Shown here: piece by piece, positions 26,995 through 41,900 of the stretch
Numbering within the stretch: position 1 is the first letter of the stretch
How the letters are laid out: every line of letters begins with the position of its first letter
NCBI GenBank assembly: GCA_963170055.1
Contig: CAUJGJ010000258.1
Coordinates: 3,700,201-3,764,200, forward strand
From: Halisarca cf. caerulea
Taxonomy: Eukaryota > Porifera > Demospongiae > Chondrillida > Halisarcidae
Direction: 5' to 3'
DNA length: 64,000 nt
Made by a program: the position numbers and the translations under genes
The notes under the pieces: model-generated
The model's input: the letters and a program-made list of their open reading frames with translations, nothing else
What the model was told of the DNA's origin: nothing
The model's database searches: none

Positions 26995-28770
26995 CTAGCA
27001 CCACGCACATTCCCAGTGGACACACATGACCTTTCTTAATTGCTGTGGGCGTATTTGTGTACTGTTGGATATGATGGTGCTAATACCAATATTTGGCACT
27101 AGCACCACGCACATTCCCAGGGGACACACATGACCTTTATGAAGTGCTGTGGGCGTATTTGTGTAGTGTTGGATATGCTGGTGCTAATACCAATATTTGG
27201 CACTAGCACCACGCACATTCCCAGTGGACACACATGACCTTTCTGAAGTGCTGTGGGCGTATTTGTGTAGTGTTGGATATGCTGGTGCTAATACCAATAT
27301 TTGGCACTAGCACCACGCACATTCCCAGTGGACACATGAAGTTTCTTAACTACTGTGGGCGTATTTGTGTAGTGTTGGATATGCTGGTGCTAATACCAAT
27401 ATTTGGCTCTAGCACCACGCACATTCCCAGTGGACACACATGACCTTTCTTAATTGCTGTGGGCGTATTTGTGTACTGTTGGATATGGTGGTGCTAATAC
27501 CAATATTTAGCACTAGCACCACGCACATTCCCAGGGGACACACATGACCTTTATGAAGTGCTGTGGGCGTATTTGTGTAGTGTTGGATATGCTGGTGCTA
27601 ATACCAATATTTGGCACTAGCACCACGCACATTCCCAGTGGACACACATGACCTTTCTGAAGTGCTGTGGGCGTATTTTTGTAGTGTTGGATATGGTGGT
27701 GCTAATACCAATATTTGGCACTAGCACCACGCTCATTCGCAGTGGAAACACATGAAGTTTCTTAACTACTGTGGGCGTATTTGTGTAATGTTGGATATGC
27801 TGGTGCTAATAATAATATTTGGCACTAGCACCACGCACATTACCAGGGGACACACATGACCTTTATGAAGTGCTGTGGGCGTATTTGTGTAGTGTTGGAT
27901 ATGCTGGTGCTAATACTAATATTTGGCACTAGCACCACGCACATTCCCAGTGGACACACATGACCTTTCTGAAGTGCTGTGGGCGTATTTGTGTAGTGTG
28001 GGATATGCTGGTGCAAATACCAATATTTGGCACTAGCACCACGCACATTCCCAGTGGACACACATGAAGTTTCTTAACTACTGTGGGCGTATTTGTGTAG
28101 TGTTGGATATGCTGGTGCTAATACCAATATTTGGCACTAGAACAACGCACATTCCCAGTGGACACACATGACCTTTCTTAATTGCTGTGGGCGTATTTGT
28201 GTACTGTTGGATATGATGGTGCTAATACTAATATTTGGCACTAGCACCACGCACATTCCCAGTGGACACACATGACCTTTCTGAAGTGTTGTGGGCGTAT
28301 TTGTGTAGTGTTGGATATGCTGGTGCTAATACCAATATTTGGCACTAGCACCACGCACATTCGCAGTGGAAACACATGAAGTTTCTTAACTACTGTGGGC
28401 GTATTTGTGTAATGTTGGATATGCTGGTGCTAATACTAATATTTGGCACTAGCACCACGCACATTCCCAGGGGACACACATGACCTTTATGAAGTGCTGT
28501 GGGCGTATTTGTGTAGTGTTGGATATGCTGGTGCTAATACTAATATTTGGCACTATCACCACGCACATTCCCAGTGGACACACATGACCTTTCTGAAGTG
28601 CTGTGGGCGTATTTGTGTAGTGTTGGATATGCTGGTGCTAATACCAATATTTGGCACTAGCACCACGCACATTCCCAGTGGACACACATGAAGTTTCTTA
28701 ACTACTGTGGGCGTATTTGTGTAGTGTTGGATATGCTGGTGCTAATACCAATATTTGGCACTAGCACCAC
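26056..28770 (+). repeat. Displaced copy of the 9,836-12,550 segment
   Basis: Markers match at a constant offset of 16,220 bp: TTTGATATG at 26129 and 9909, CGCAGTGG at 26596 and 10376, the 102-bp unit at 27235 and 11015, and AACAACGCAC at 28141 and 11921. The offset equals 156 monomers minus 4, which is accounted for by the two 102-bp units in between. One visible difference is a class B head near 26301 facing a class D head near 10081. The match ends near 28770, where CCACGCAC faces CCACACAC, then the next heads differ. Confidence 0.8.
27235..27336 (+). repeat. 102-bp monomer, CA-tract deletion variant
   Basis: Fifth and last copy, 16,220 bp after the fourth. Its presence here, far from the others, is one of the markers that 26.1-28.8 kb is a displaced copy of 9.8-12.6 kb. 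Confidence 0.95.
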
Positions 28771-31290
28771 GCACATTCCCAGTGGACACACATGACCTTT
28801 CTTAATTGCTGTGGGCGTATTTGTGTACTGTTGGATATGATGGTGCTAATACCAATATTTGGCACTAGCACCACGCACATTCCCAGTGGACACACATGAC
28901 CTTTATGAAGTGCTGTGGGCGTATTTGTGTAGTGTTGGATATGCTGGTGCTAATACCAATATTTGGCACTAGCACCACGCACATTCCCAGTGGACACACA
29001 TGACCTTTCTGAAGTGCTGTGGGCGTATTTTTGTAGTGTTGGATATGCTGGTGCTAATACCAATATTTGGCACTAGCACCACGCTCATTCGCAGTGGAAA
29101 CACATGAAGTTTCTTAACTACTGTGGGCGTATTTGTGTAATGTTGGATATGCTGGTGCTAATAATAATATTTGGCACTAGCACCACGCACATTACCAGGG
29201 GACACACATGACCTTTATGAAGTGCTGTGGGCGTATTTGTGTAGTGTTGGATATGCTGGTGCTAATACTAATATTTGGCACTAGCACCACGCACATTCCC
29301 AGTGGACACACATGACCTTTCTGAAGTGCTGTGGGCGTATTTGTGTAGTGTGGGATATGCTGGTGCTAATACCAATATTTGGCACTAGCACCACGCACAT
29401 TCCCAGTGGACACACATGAAGTTTCTTAACTACTGTGGGCGTATTTGTGTAGTGTTGGATATGCTGGTGCTAATACCAATATTTGGCACTAGAACAACGC
29501 ACATTCCCAGTGGACACACATGACCTTTCTTAATTGCTGTGGGCGTATTTGTGTACTGTTGGATATGATGGTGCTAATACTAATATTTGGCACTAGCACC
29601 ACGCACATTCCCAGTGGACACACATGACCTTTCTGAAGTGTTGTGGGCGTATTTGTGTAGTGTTGGATATGCTGGTGCTAATACCAATATTTGGCACTAG
29701 CACCACGCACATTCGCAGTGGAAACACATGAAGTTTCTTAACTACTGTGGGCGTATTTGTGTAATGTTGGATATGCTGGTGCTAATACTAATATTTGGCA
29801 CTAGCACCACGCACATTCCCAGGGGACACACATGACCTTTATGAAGTGCTGTGGGCGTATTTGTGTAGTGTTGGATATGCTGGTGCTAATACTAATATTT
29901 GGCACTATCACCACGCACATTCCCAGTGGACACACATGACCTTTCTGAAGTGCTGTGGGCGTATTTGTGTAGTGTTGGATATGCTGGTGCTAATACCAAT
30001 ATTTGGCACTAGCACCACGCACATTCCCAGTGGACACACATGAAGTTTCTTAACTACTGTGGGCGTATTTGTGTAGTGTTGGATATGCTGGTGCTAATAC
30101 CAATATTTGGCACTAGCACCACGCACATTCCCAGTGGACACACATGACCTTTATGAAGTGCTGTGGGCGTATTTGTGTAGTGTTGGATATGCTGGTGCTA
30201 ATACCAATATTTGGCACTAGCACCACGCACATTCCCAGTGGACACACATGACCTTTCTGAAGTGCTGTGGGCGTATTTTTGTATGGTTGGATATGCTGGT
30301 GCTAATACCAATATTTGGCACTAGCACCACGCTCATTCGCAGTGGAAACACATGAAGTTTCTTAACTACTGTGGGCGTATTTGTGTAATGTTGGATATGC
30401 TGGTGCTAATAATAATATTTGGCACTAGCACCACGCACATTACCAGGGGACACACATGACCTTTATGAAGTGCTGTGGGCGTATTTGTGTAGTGTTGGAT
30501 ATGCTGGTGCTAATACTAATATTTGGCACTAGCACCACGCACATTCCCAGTGGACACACATGACCTTTCTGAAGTGCTGTGGGCGTATTTGTGTAGTGTG
30601 GGATATGCTGGTGCTAATACCAATATTTGGCACTAGCACCACGCACATTCCCAGTGGACACACATGAAGTTTCTTAACTACTGTGGGCGTATTTGTGTAG
30701 TGTTGGATATGCTGGTGCTAATACCAATATTTGGCACTAGAACAACGCACATTCCCAGTGGACACACATGACCTTTCTTAATTGCTGTGGGCGTATTTGT
30801 GTACTGTTGGATATGATGGTGCTAATACTAATATTTGGCACTAGCACCACGCACATTCCCAGTGGACACACATGACCTTTCTGAAGTGTTGTGGGCGTAT
30901 TTGTGTAGTGTTGGATATGCTGGTGCTAATACCAATATTTGGCACTAGCACCACGCACATTCGCAGTGGAAACACATGAAGTTTCTTAACTACTGTGGGC
31001 GTATTTGTGTAATGTTGGATATGCTGGTGCTAATACTAATATTTGGCACTAGCACCACGCACATTCCCAGGGGACACACATGACCTTTATGAAGTGCTGT
31101 GGGCGTATTTGTGTAGTGTTGGATATGCTGGTGCTAATACTAATATTTGGCACTATCACCACGCACATTCCCAGTGGACACACATGACCTTTCTGAAGTG
31201 CTGTGGGCGTATTTGTGTAGTGTTGGATATGCTGGTGCTAATACCAATATTTGGCACTAGCACCACGCACATTCCCAGTGGACACACATG
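28141..31290 (+). repeat. 1,352/1,248-bp HORs (13 and 12 monomers)
   Basis: AACAACGCAC occurs at 28141, 29493 and 30741, spaced 1,352 and 1,248 bp. Each copy has the same follow-up: a GTGTTGTGGGCG unit, an A1 unit, a C' unit with CACTATCACC and a B unit. The one-monomer difference in length comes from the D-C-B stretch between units. The same marker appears again at 34797 through the 4,056-bp duplication. Confidence 0.85.
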
Positions 31291-34051
31291 AAGTTTCTTA
31301 ACTACTGTGGGCGTATTTGTGTAGTGTTGGATATGCTGGTGCTAATACCAATATTTGGCACTAGCACCACGCACATTCCCAGTGGACACACATGACCTTT
31401 CTTAATTGCTGTGGGCGTATTTGTGTACTGTTGGATATGATGGTGCTAATACCAATATTTGGCACTAGCACCACGCACATTCCCAGTGGACACACATGAC
31501 CTTTATGATGTGCTGTGGGCGTATTTGTGTAGTGTTGGATATGCTGGTGCTAATACCAATATTTGGCACTAGCACCACGCACATTCCCAGTGGACACACA
31601 TGACCTTTCTGAAGTGCTGTGGGCGTATTTGTGTAGAGTTGGATATGCTGGTGCTAATACCAATATTTGGCACTAGCACCACGCACATTCCCAGGGGACA
31701 CACATGACCTTTATGAAGTGCTGTGGGCGTATTTGTGTAGTGTTGGATATGCTGGTTCTAATACTAATATTTGGCACTATCACCACGCACATTCCCAGTG
31801 GACACACATGACCTTTCTGAAGTGCTGTGGGCGTATTTGTGTAGTGTTGGATATGCTGGTGCTAATACCAATATTTGGCACTAGCACCACGCACATTCCC
31901 AGTGGACACACATGAAGTTTCTTAACTACTGTGGGCGTATTTGTGTAGTGTTGGATATGCTGGTGCTAATACCAATATTTGGCACTAGCACCACGCACAT
32001 TCCCAGTGGACACACATGACCTTTCTTAATTGCTGTGGGCGTATTTGCGTACTGTTGGATATGATGGTGCTAATACCAATATTTGGCACTAGCACCACGC
32101 ACATTCCCAGTGGACACACATGACCTTTATGAAGTGCTGTGGGCGTATTTGTGTAGTGTTGGATATGCTGGTGCTAATACCAATATTTGGCACTAGCACC
32201 ACGCACATTCCCAGTGGACACACATGACCTTTCTGAAGTGCTGTGGGCGTATTTGTGTAGAGTTGGATATGCTGGTGCTAATACCAATATTTGGCACTAG
32301 CACCACGCACATTCCCAGTGGACACACATGAAGTTTCTTAACTACTGTGGGCGTATTTGTGTAGTGTTGGATATGCTGGTGCTAATACCAATATTTGGCA
32401 CTAGCACCACGCACATTCCCAGTGGACACACATGACCTTTCTTAATTGCTGTGGGCGTATTTGTGTACTGTTGGATATGGTGGTGCTAATACCAATATTT
32501 AGCACTAGCACCACGCACATTCCCAGGGGACACACATAACCTTTATGAAGTGCTGTGGGCGTATTTGTGTAGTGTTGGATATGCTGGTGCTAATACCAAT
32601 ATTTGGCACTAGCACCATGCACATTCCCAATGGACACACATGACCTTTCTGAAGTGCTGTGGGCGTATTTGTGTAGTGTTGGATATGCTGGTGCTAATAC
32701 CAATATTTGGCACTAGCACCACGCACATTCGCAGTGGAAAGACATGAAGTTTCTTAACTACTGTGGGCGTATTTGTGTAATGTTGGATATGCTGGTGCTA
32801 ATACTAATATTTGGCACTAGCACCACGCACATTCCCAGGGGACACACATGACCTTTATGAAGTGCTGTGGGCGTATTTGTGTAGTGTTGGATATGCTGGT
32901 GCTAATACTAATATTTGGCACTAGCACCACGCACATTCCCAGTGGACACACATGACCTTTCTGAAGTGCTGTGGGCGTATTTGTGTAGTGTTGGATATGC
33001 TGGTGCTAATACCAATATTTGGCACTAGCACCACGCACATTCCCAGTGGACACACATGACCTTTATGAAGTGCTGTGGGCGTATTTGTGTAGTGTTGGAT
33101 ATGCTGGTGCTAATACCAATATTTGGCACTAGCACCACGCACATTCCCAGTGGACACACATGACCTTTCTGAAGTGCTGTGGGCGTATTTGTGTAGTGTT
33201 GGATATGCTGGTGCTAATACCAATATTTGGCACTAGCACCACGCACATTCCCAGTGGACACACATGAAGTTTCTTAACTACTGTGGGCGTATTTCTGTAG
33301 TGTTGGATATGCTGGTGCTAATACCAATATTTGGCACTAGCACCACGCACATTCCCAGTGGACACACATGACCTTTCTTAATTGCTGTGGGCGTATTTGT
33401 GTAGTGTTGGATATGCTGGTGCTAATACCAATATTTGGCACTAGCACCACGCACATTCCCAGTGGACACACATGAAGTTTCTTAACTACTGTGGGCGTAT
33501 TTGTGTAGTGTTGGATATGCTGGTGCTAATACCAATATTTGGCACTAGCACCACGCACATTCCCAGTGGACACACAAGACCTTTCTTAATTGCTGTGGGC
33601 GTATTTGCGTACTGTTGGATATGATGGTGCTAATACCAATATTTGGCACTAGCACCACGCACATTCCCAGTGGACACACATGACCTTTATGAAGTGCTGT
33701 GGGCGTATTTGTGTAGTGTTGGATATGCTGGTGCTAATACCAATATTTGGCACTAGCACCACGCACATTCCCAGTGGACACACATGACCTTTCTGAAGTG
33801 CTGTGGGCGTATTTGTGTAGAGTTGGATATGCTGGTGCTAATACCAATATTTGGCACTAGCACCACGCACATTCCCAGTGGACACACATGAAGTTTCTTA
33901 ACTACTGTGGGCGTATTTGTGTAGTGTTGGATATGCTGGTGCTAATACCAATATTTGGCACTAGCACCACGCACATTCCCAGTGGACACACATGACCTTT
34001 CTTAATTGCTGTGGGCGTATTTGTGTACTGTTGGATATGGTGGTGCTAATA
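30089..34051 (+). repeat. 4,056-bp-offset duplication, copy 1
   Basis: Rare variants recur exactly 4,056 bp (39 monomers) downstream: GTATGGTTGG at 30281 and 34337, AACAAC at 30741 and 34797, TTATGATGTG near 31504 and 35560, AGAGTTGG at 31635 and 35691, and also at 32259 and 36315, CACATAACC near 32534 and 36590, TTTCTGTAG near 33292 and 37348, CACACAAGACC near 33574 and 37630. I noticed only one substitution in the compared positions, A to T near 37689. Copies part at the left near 30088 (GCTGG versus GATGG) and at the right near 34051. Confidence 0.85.
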
Positions 34052-34144
34052 CCAATATTTGGCACTAGCACCACGCACATTCCCAGTGGACACACATGAC
34101 CTTTCTTAATTGCTGTGGGCGTATTTGTGTACTGTTGGATATGA

Positions 34145-37100
34145 TGGTGCTAATACCAATATTTGGCACTAGCACCACGCACATTCCCAGTGGACACACA
34201 TGACCTTTATGAAGTGCTGTGGGCGTATTTGTGTAGTGTTGGATATGCTGGTGCTAATACCAATATTTGGCACTAGCACCACGCACATTCCCAGTGGACA
34301 CACATGACCTTTCTGAAGTGCTGTGGGCGTATTTTTGTATGGTTGGATATGCTGGTGCTAATACCAATATTTGGCACTAGCACCACGCTCATTCGCAGTG
34401 GAAACACATGAAGTTTCTTAACTACTGTGGGCGTATTTGTGTAATGTTGGATATGCTGGTGCTAATAATAATATTTGGCACTAGCACCACGCACATTACC
34501 AGGGGACACACATGACCTTTATGAAGTGCTGTGGGCGTATTTGTGTAGTGTTGGATATGCTGGTGCTAATACTAATATTTGGCACTAGCACCACGCACAT
34601 TCCCAGTGGACACACATGACCTTTCTGAAGTGCTGTGGGCGTATTTGTGTAGTGTGGGATATGCTGGTGCTAATACCAATATTTGGCACTAGCACCACGC
34701 ACATTCCCAGTGGACACACATGAAGTTTCTTAACTACTGTGGGCGTATTTGTGTAGTGTTGGATATGCTGGTGCTAATACCAATATTTGGCACTAGAACA
34801 ACGCACATTCCCAGTGGACACACATGACCTTTCTTAATTGCTGTGGGCGTATTTGTGTACTGTTGGATATGATGGTGCTAATACTAATATTTGGCACTAG
34901 CACCACGCACATTCCCAGTGGACACACATGACCTTTCTGAAGTGTTGTGGGCGTATTTGTGTAGTGTTGGATATGCTGGTGCTAATACCAATATTTGGCA
35001 CTAGCACCACGCACATTCGCAGTGGAAACACATGAAGTTTCTTAACTACTGTGGGCGTATTTGTGTAATGTTGGATATGCTGGTGCTAATACTAATATTT
35101 GGCACTAGCACCACGCACATTCCCAGGGGACACACATGACCTTTATGAAGTGCTGTGGGCGTATTTGTGTAGTGTTGGATATGCTGGTGCTAATACTAAT
35201 ATTTGGCACTATCACCACGCACATTCCCAGTGGACACACATGACCTTTCTGAAGTGCTGTGGGCGTATTTGTGTAGTGTTGGATATGCTGGTGCTAATAC
35301 CAATATTTGGCACTAGCACCACGCACATTCCCAGTGGACACACATGAAGTTTCTTAACTACTGTGGGCGTATTTGTGTAGTGTTGGATATGCTGGTGCTA
35401 ATACCAATATTTGGCACTAGCACCACGCACATTCCCAGTGGACACACATGACCTTTCTTAATTGCTGTGGGCGTATTTGTGTACTGTTGGATATGATGGT
35501 GCTAATACCAATATTTGGCACTAGCACCACGCACATTCCCAGTGGACACACATGACCTTTATGATGTGCTGTGGGCGTATTTGTGTAGTGTTGGATATGC
35601 TGGTGCTAATACCAATATTTGGCACTAGCACCACGCACATTCCCAGTGGACACACATGACCTTTCTGAAGTGCTGTGGGCGTATTTGTGTAGAGTTGGAT
35701 ATGCTGGTGCTAATACCAATATTTGGCACTAGCACCACGCACATTCCCAGGGGACACACATGACCTTTATGAAGTGCTGTGGGCGTATTTGTGTAGTGTT
35801 GGATATGCTGGTTCTAATACTAATATTTGGCACTATCACCACGCACATTCCCAGTGGACACACATGACCTTTCTGAAGTGCTGTGGGCGTATTTGTGTAG
35901 TGTTGGATATGCTGGTGCTAATACCAATATTTGGCACTAGCACCACGCACATTCCCAGTGGACACACATGAAGTTTCTTAACTACTGTGGGCGTATTTGT
36001 GTAGTGTTGGATATGCTGGTGCTAATACCAATATTTGGCACTAGCACCACGCACATTCCCAGTGGACACACATGACCTTTCTTAATTGCTGTGGGCGTAT
36101 TTGCGTACTGTTGGATATGATGGTGCTAATACCAATATTTGGCACTAGCACCACGCACATTCCCAGTGGACACACATGACCTTTATGAAGTGCTGTGGGC
36201 GTATTTGTGTAGTGTTGGATATGCTGGTGCTAATACCAATATTTGGCACTAGCACCACGCACATTCCCAGTGGACACACATGACCTTTCTGAAGTGCTGT
36301 GGGCGTATTTGTGTAGAGTTGGATATGCTGGTGCTAATACCAATATTTGGCACTAGCACCACGCACATTCCCAGTGGACACACATGAAGTTTCTTAACTA
36401 CTGTGGGCGTATTTGTGTAGTGTTGGATATGCTGGTGCTAATACCAATATTTGGCACTAGCACCACGCACATTCCCAGTGGACACACATGACCTTTCTTA
36501 ATTGCTGTGGGCGTATTTGTGTACTGTTGGATATGGTGGTGCTAATACCAATATTTAGCACTAGCACCACGCACATTCCCAGGGGACACACATAACCTTT
36601 ATGAAGTGCTGTGGGCGTATTTGTGTAGTGTTGGATATGCTGGTGCTAATACCAATATTTGGCACTAGCACCATGCACATTCCCAATGGACACACATGAC
36701 CTTTCTGAAGTGCTGTGGGCGTATTTGTGTAGTGTTGGATATGCTGGTGCTAATACCAATATTTGGCACTAGCACCACGCACATTCGCAGTGGAAAGACA
36801 TGAAGTTTCTTAACTACTGTGGGCGTATTTGTGTAATGTTGGATATGCTGGTGCTAATACTAATATTTGGCACTAGCACCACGCACATTCCCAGGGGACA
36901 CACATGACCTTTATGAAGTGCTGTGGGCGTATTTGTGTAGTGTTGGATATGCTGGTGCTAATACTAATATTTGGCACTAGCACCACGCACATTCCCAGTG
37001 GACACACATGACCTTTCTGAAGTGCTGTGGGCGTATTTGTGTAGTGTTGGATATGCTGGTGCTAATACCAATATTTGGCACTAGCACCACGCACATTCCC

Positions 37101-38107
37101 AGTGGACACACATGACCTTTATGAAGTGCTGTGGGCGTATTTGTGTAGTGTTGGATATGCTGGTGCTAATACCAATATTTGGCACTAGCACCACGCACAT
37201 TCCCAGTGGACACACATGACCTTTCTGAAGTGCTGTGGGCGTATTTGTGTAGTGTTGGATATGCTGGTGCTAATACCAATATTTGGCACTAGCACCACGC
37301 ACATTCCCAGTGGACACACATGAAGTTTCTTAACTACTGTGGGCGTATTTCTGTAGTGTTGGATATGCTGGTGCTAATACCAATATTTGGCACTAGCACC
37401 ACGCACATTCCCAGTGGACACACATGACCTTTCTTAATTGCTGTGGGCGTATTTGTGTAGTGTTGGATATGCTGGTGCTAATACCAATATTTGGCACTAG
37501 CACCACGCACATTCCCAGTGGACACACATGAAGTTTCTTAACTACTGTGGGCGTATTTGTGTAGTGTTGGATATGCTGGTGCTAATACCAATATTTGGCA
37601 CTAGCACCACGCACATTCCCAGTGGACACACAAGACCTTTCTTAATTGCTGTGGGCGTATTTGCGTACTGTTGGATATGATGGTGCTATTACCAATATTT
37701 GGCACTAGCACCACGCACATTCCCAGTGGACACACATGACCTTTATGAAGTGCTGTGGGCGTATTTGTGTAGTGTTGGATATGCTGGTGCTAATACCAAT
37801 ATTTGGCACTAGCACCACGCACATTCCCAGTGGACACACATGACCTTTCTGAAGTGCTGTGGGCGTATTTGTGTAGAGTTGGATATGCTGGTGCTAATAC
37901 CAATATTTGGCACTAGCACCACGCACATTCCCAGTGGACACACATGAAGTTTCTTAACTACTGTGGGCGTATTTGTGTAGTGTTGGATATGCTGGTGCTA
38001 ATACCAATATTTGGCACTAGCACCACGCACATTCCCAGTGGACACACATGACCTTTCTTAATTGCTGTGGGCGTATTTGTGTACTGTTGGATATGGTGGT
38101 GCTAATA
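34145..38107 (+). repeat. 4,056-bp-offset duplication, copy 2
   Basis: Second copy of the 39-monomer block. About 94 bp of ordinary monomer sequence separates the aligned parts, so the two form a direct tandem duplication. The right end is marked by AATAAAAATATT near 38105, which is not in copy 1. Confidence 0.85.
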
Positions 38108-38990
38108 AAAATATTTAGCACTAGCACCACGCACATTCCCAGGGGACACACATAACCTTTATGAAGTGCTGTGGGCGTATTTGTGTAGTGTTGGATATGC
38201 TGGTGCTAATACCAATATTTGGCACTAGCACCATGCACATTCCCAATGGACACACATGACCTTTCTGAAGTGCTGTGGGCGTATTTGTGTAGTGTTGGAT
38301 ATGCTGGTGCTAATACCAATATTTGGCACTAGCACCACGCACATTCGCAGTGGAAAGACATGAAGTTTCTTAACTACTGTGGGCGTATTTGTGTAATGTT
38401 GGATATGCTGGTGCTAATACTAATATTTGGCACTAGCACCACGCACATTCCCAGGGGACACACATGACCTTTATGAAGTGCTGTGGGCGTATTTGTGTAG
38501 TGTTGGATATGCTGGTGCTAATACTAATATTTGGCACTAGCACCACGCACATTCCCAGTGGACACACATGACCTTTCTGAAGTGCTGTGGGCGTATTTGT
38601 GTAGTGTTGGATATGCTGGTGCTAATACCAATATTTGGCACTAGCACCACGCACATTCCCAGTGGACACACATGACCTTTATGAAGTGCTGTGGGCGTAT
38701 TTGTGTAGTGTTGGATATGCTGGTGCTAATACCAATATTTGGCACTAGCACCACGCACATTCCCAGTGGACACACATGACCTTTCTGAAGTGCTGTGGGC
38801 GTATTTGTGTAGTGTTGGATATGCTGGTGCTAATACCAATATTTGGCACTAGCACCACGCACATTCCCAGTGGACACACATGAAGTTTCTTAACTACTGT
38901 GGGCGTATTTCTGTAGTGTTGGATATGCTGGTGCTAATACCAATATTTGGCACTAGCACCACGCACATTCCCAGTGGACACACATGACCT
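36250..38990 (+). repeat. 1,560-bp HOR (15 monomers) inside and beyond the 4,056-bp block
   Basis: AGAGTTGG at 36315 and 37875, CACATAACC near 36590 and 38150, the CCATGCACATTCCCAATGG unit near 36673 and 38233, and TTTCTGTAG near 37348 and 38908 are each 1,560 bp apart. The same period separates 32259 from 33819. The 15-mer repeat must therefore predate or overlap the 39-mer duplication. Confidence 0.8.
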
Positions 38991-41900
38991 TTCTTAATTG
39001 CTGTGGGCGTATTTGTGTAGTGTTGGATATGCTGGTGCTAATACCAATATTTAGCACTAGCACCACGCACATTCCCAGTGGACACACATAACCTTTATGA
39101 AGTGCTGTGGGCGTATTTGTGTAGTGTTGGATATGATGGTGCTAATACCAATATTTGGCACTAGCACCATGCACATTCCCAGAGGACACACATGACCTTT
39201 CTGAAGTGCTGTGGGCGTATTTGTGTAGTGTTGGATATGCTAGTGCTAATACCAATATTTGGCACTAGCACCACGCACATTCCCAGTGGACACACATGAC
39301 CTTTCTGAAGTGCTGTGGGCGTATTTGTGTAGTGTTGGATATGGTGGTGCTAATACCAATATTTGGCACTAGCACCACGCACATTCCCAGGGGAAACACA
39401 TGACCTTTCTGAAGTGCTGTGGGCGTATTTGTGTAGTGTTGGATATGCTGGTGCTAATACCAATATTTGGCACTAGCACCACGCACATTCCCAGGGGACA
39501 CACATGACCTTTCTGAAGTGCTGTGGGCGTATTTGTGTAGTGTTGGATATGCTGGTGCTAATACCAATATTTGGCACTAGCACCACGCACATTCCCAGGG
39601 GACACACATGACCTTTATGAAGTGCTGTGGGCGTATTTGTGTAGTGTTGGATATGCTGGTGCTAATACCAATATTTGGCACTAGCACCACGCACATTCCC
39701 AGTGGACACACATGAAGTTTCTTAACTGCTGTGGGCGTATTTGTGTAGTGTTGGATATGCTGGTGCTAATACCAATATTTGGCACTAGCACCACGCACAT
39801 TCCCAGGGGACACACATGACCTTTCTTAATTGCTGTGGGCGTATTTGTGTAGTGTTGGATATGCTGGTGCTAATACCAATATTTAGCACTAGCACCACGC
39901 ACATTCCCAGGGGACACACATAACCTTTATGAAGTGCTGTGGGCGTATTTGTGTAGTGTTGGATATGCTGGTGCTAATACCAATATTTGGCACTAGCACC
40001 ATGCACATTCCCAGTGGACACACATGACCTTTCTGAAGTGCTGTGGGCGTATTTGTGTAGTGTTGGATATGCTATTGCTAATACCAATATTTGGCACTAG
40101 CACCACGCACATTCCCAGTGGACACACATGACCTTTCTGAAGTGCTGTGGGCGTATTTGTGTAGTGTTGGATATGGTGGTGCTAATACCAATATTTGGCA
40201 CTAGCACCACGCACATTCCCAGGGGACACACATGACCTTTCTGAAGTGCTGTGGGCGTATTTGTGTAGTGTTGGATATGCTGGTGCTAATACCAATATTT
40301 GGCACTAGCACCACGCACATTCCCAGGGGACACACATGACCTTTCTGAAGTGCTGTGGGCGTATTTGTGTAGTGTTGGATATGCTGGTGCTAATACCAAT
40401 ATTTGGCACTAGCACCACGCACATTCCCAGGGGACACACATGACCTTTATGAAGTGCTGTGGGCGTATTTGTGTAGTGTTGGATATGCTGGTGCTAATAC
40501 CAATATTTGGCACTAGCACCACGCACATTCCCAGTGGACACACATGAAGTTTCTTAACTGCTGTGGGCGTATTTGTGTAGTGTTGGATATGCTGGTGCTA
40601 ATACCAATATTTGGAACTAGCACCACGCACATTCCCAGTGGACACACATGACCTTTCTTAATTGCTGTGGGCGTATTTGTGTACTGTTGGATATGGTGGT
40701 GCTAATACCAATATTTAGCACTAGCACCACGCACATTCCCAGGGTACACACATGACCTTTCTGAAGTGCTGTGGGCATATTTGTGTAGTGTTGGATATGC
40801 TGGTGCTAATACCAATATTTGGCACTAGCACCACGCACATTCCCAGTGGACACACATGAAGTTTCTTAACTACTGTGGGCGTATTTGTGTAGTGTTGGAT
40901 ATGCTGGTGCTAATACCAATATTTGGCACTAGCACCACGCACATTCCCAGTGGACACACATGACCTTTCTTAATTGCTGTGGGCGTATTTGTGTACTGTT
41001 GGATATGGTGGTGCTAATACCAATATATAGCACTAGCACCACGCACATTCCCAGGGGACACACATAACCTTTATGAAGTGCTGTGGGCGTATTTGTGTAG
41101 TGTTGGATATGCTGGTGCTAATACCAATATTTGGCACTAGCACCACGCACATTCCCAGTGGACACACATGACCTTTCTGAAGTGCTGTGGGCGTATTTGT
41201 GTAGTGTTGGATATGCTAGTGCTAATACCAATATTTGGCACTAGCACCACGCACATTCCCAGTGGACACACATGACCTTTCTTAATTGCTGTGGGCGTAT
41301 TTGTGTAGTGTTGGATATGGTGGTGCTAATACCAATATTTGGCACTAGCACCACGCACATTCCCAGTGGACACACATGACCTTTCTGAAGTGCTGTGGGC
41401 GTATTTGTGTAGTGTTGGATATGCTGGTGCTAATACCAATATTTGGCAATAGCACCACGCACATTCCCAGGGGACACACATGACCTTTCTGAAGTTCTGT
41501 GGGCGTATTTGTGTAGTGTTGGATATGCTGGTGCTAATACCAATATTTGGCACTAGCACCACGCACATTCCCAGTGGACACACATGAAGTTTCTTAACTG
41601 CTGTGGGCGTATTTGTGTAGTGTTGGATATGCTGGTGCTAATACCAATATTTGGAACTAGCACCACGCACATTCCCAGTGGACACACATGACCTTTCTTA
41701 ATTGCTGTGGGCGTATTTGTGTACTGTTGGATATGGTGGTGCTAATACCAATATTTAGCACTAGCACCACGCACATTCCCAGGGTACACACATGACCTTT
41801 CTGAAGTGCTGTGGGCATATTTGTGTAGTGTTGGATATGCTGGTGCTAATACCAATATTTGGCACTAGCACCACGCACATTCCCAGTGGACACACATGAA

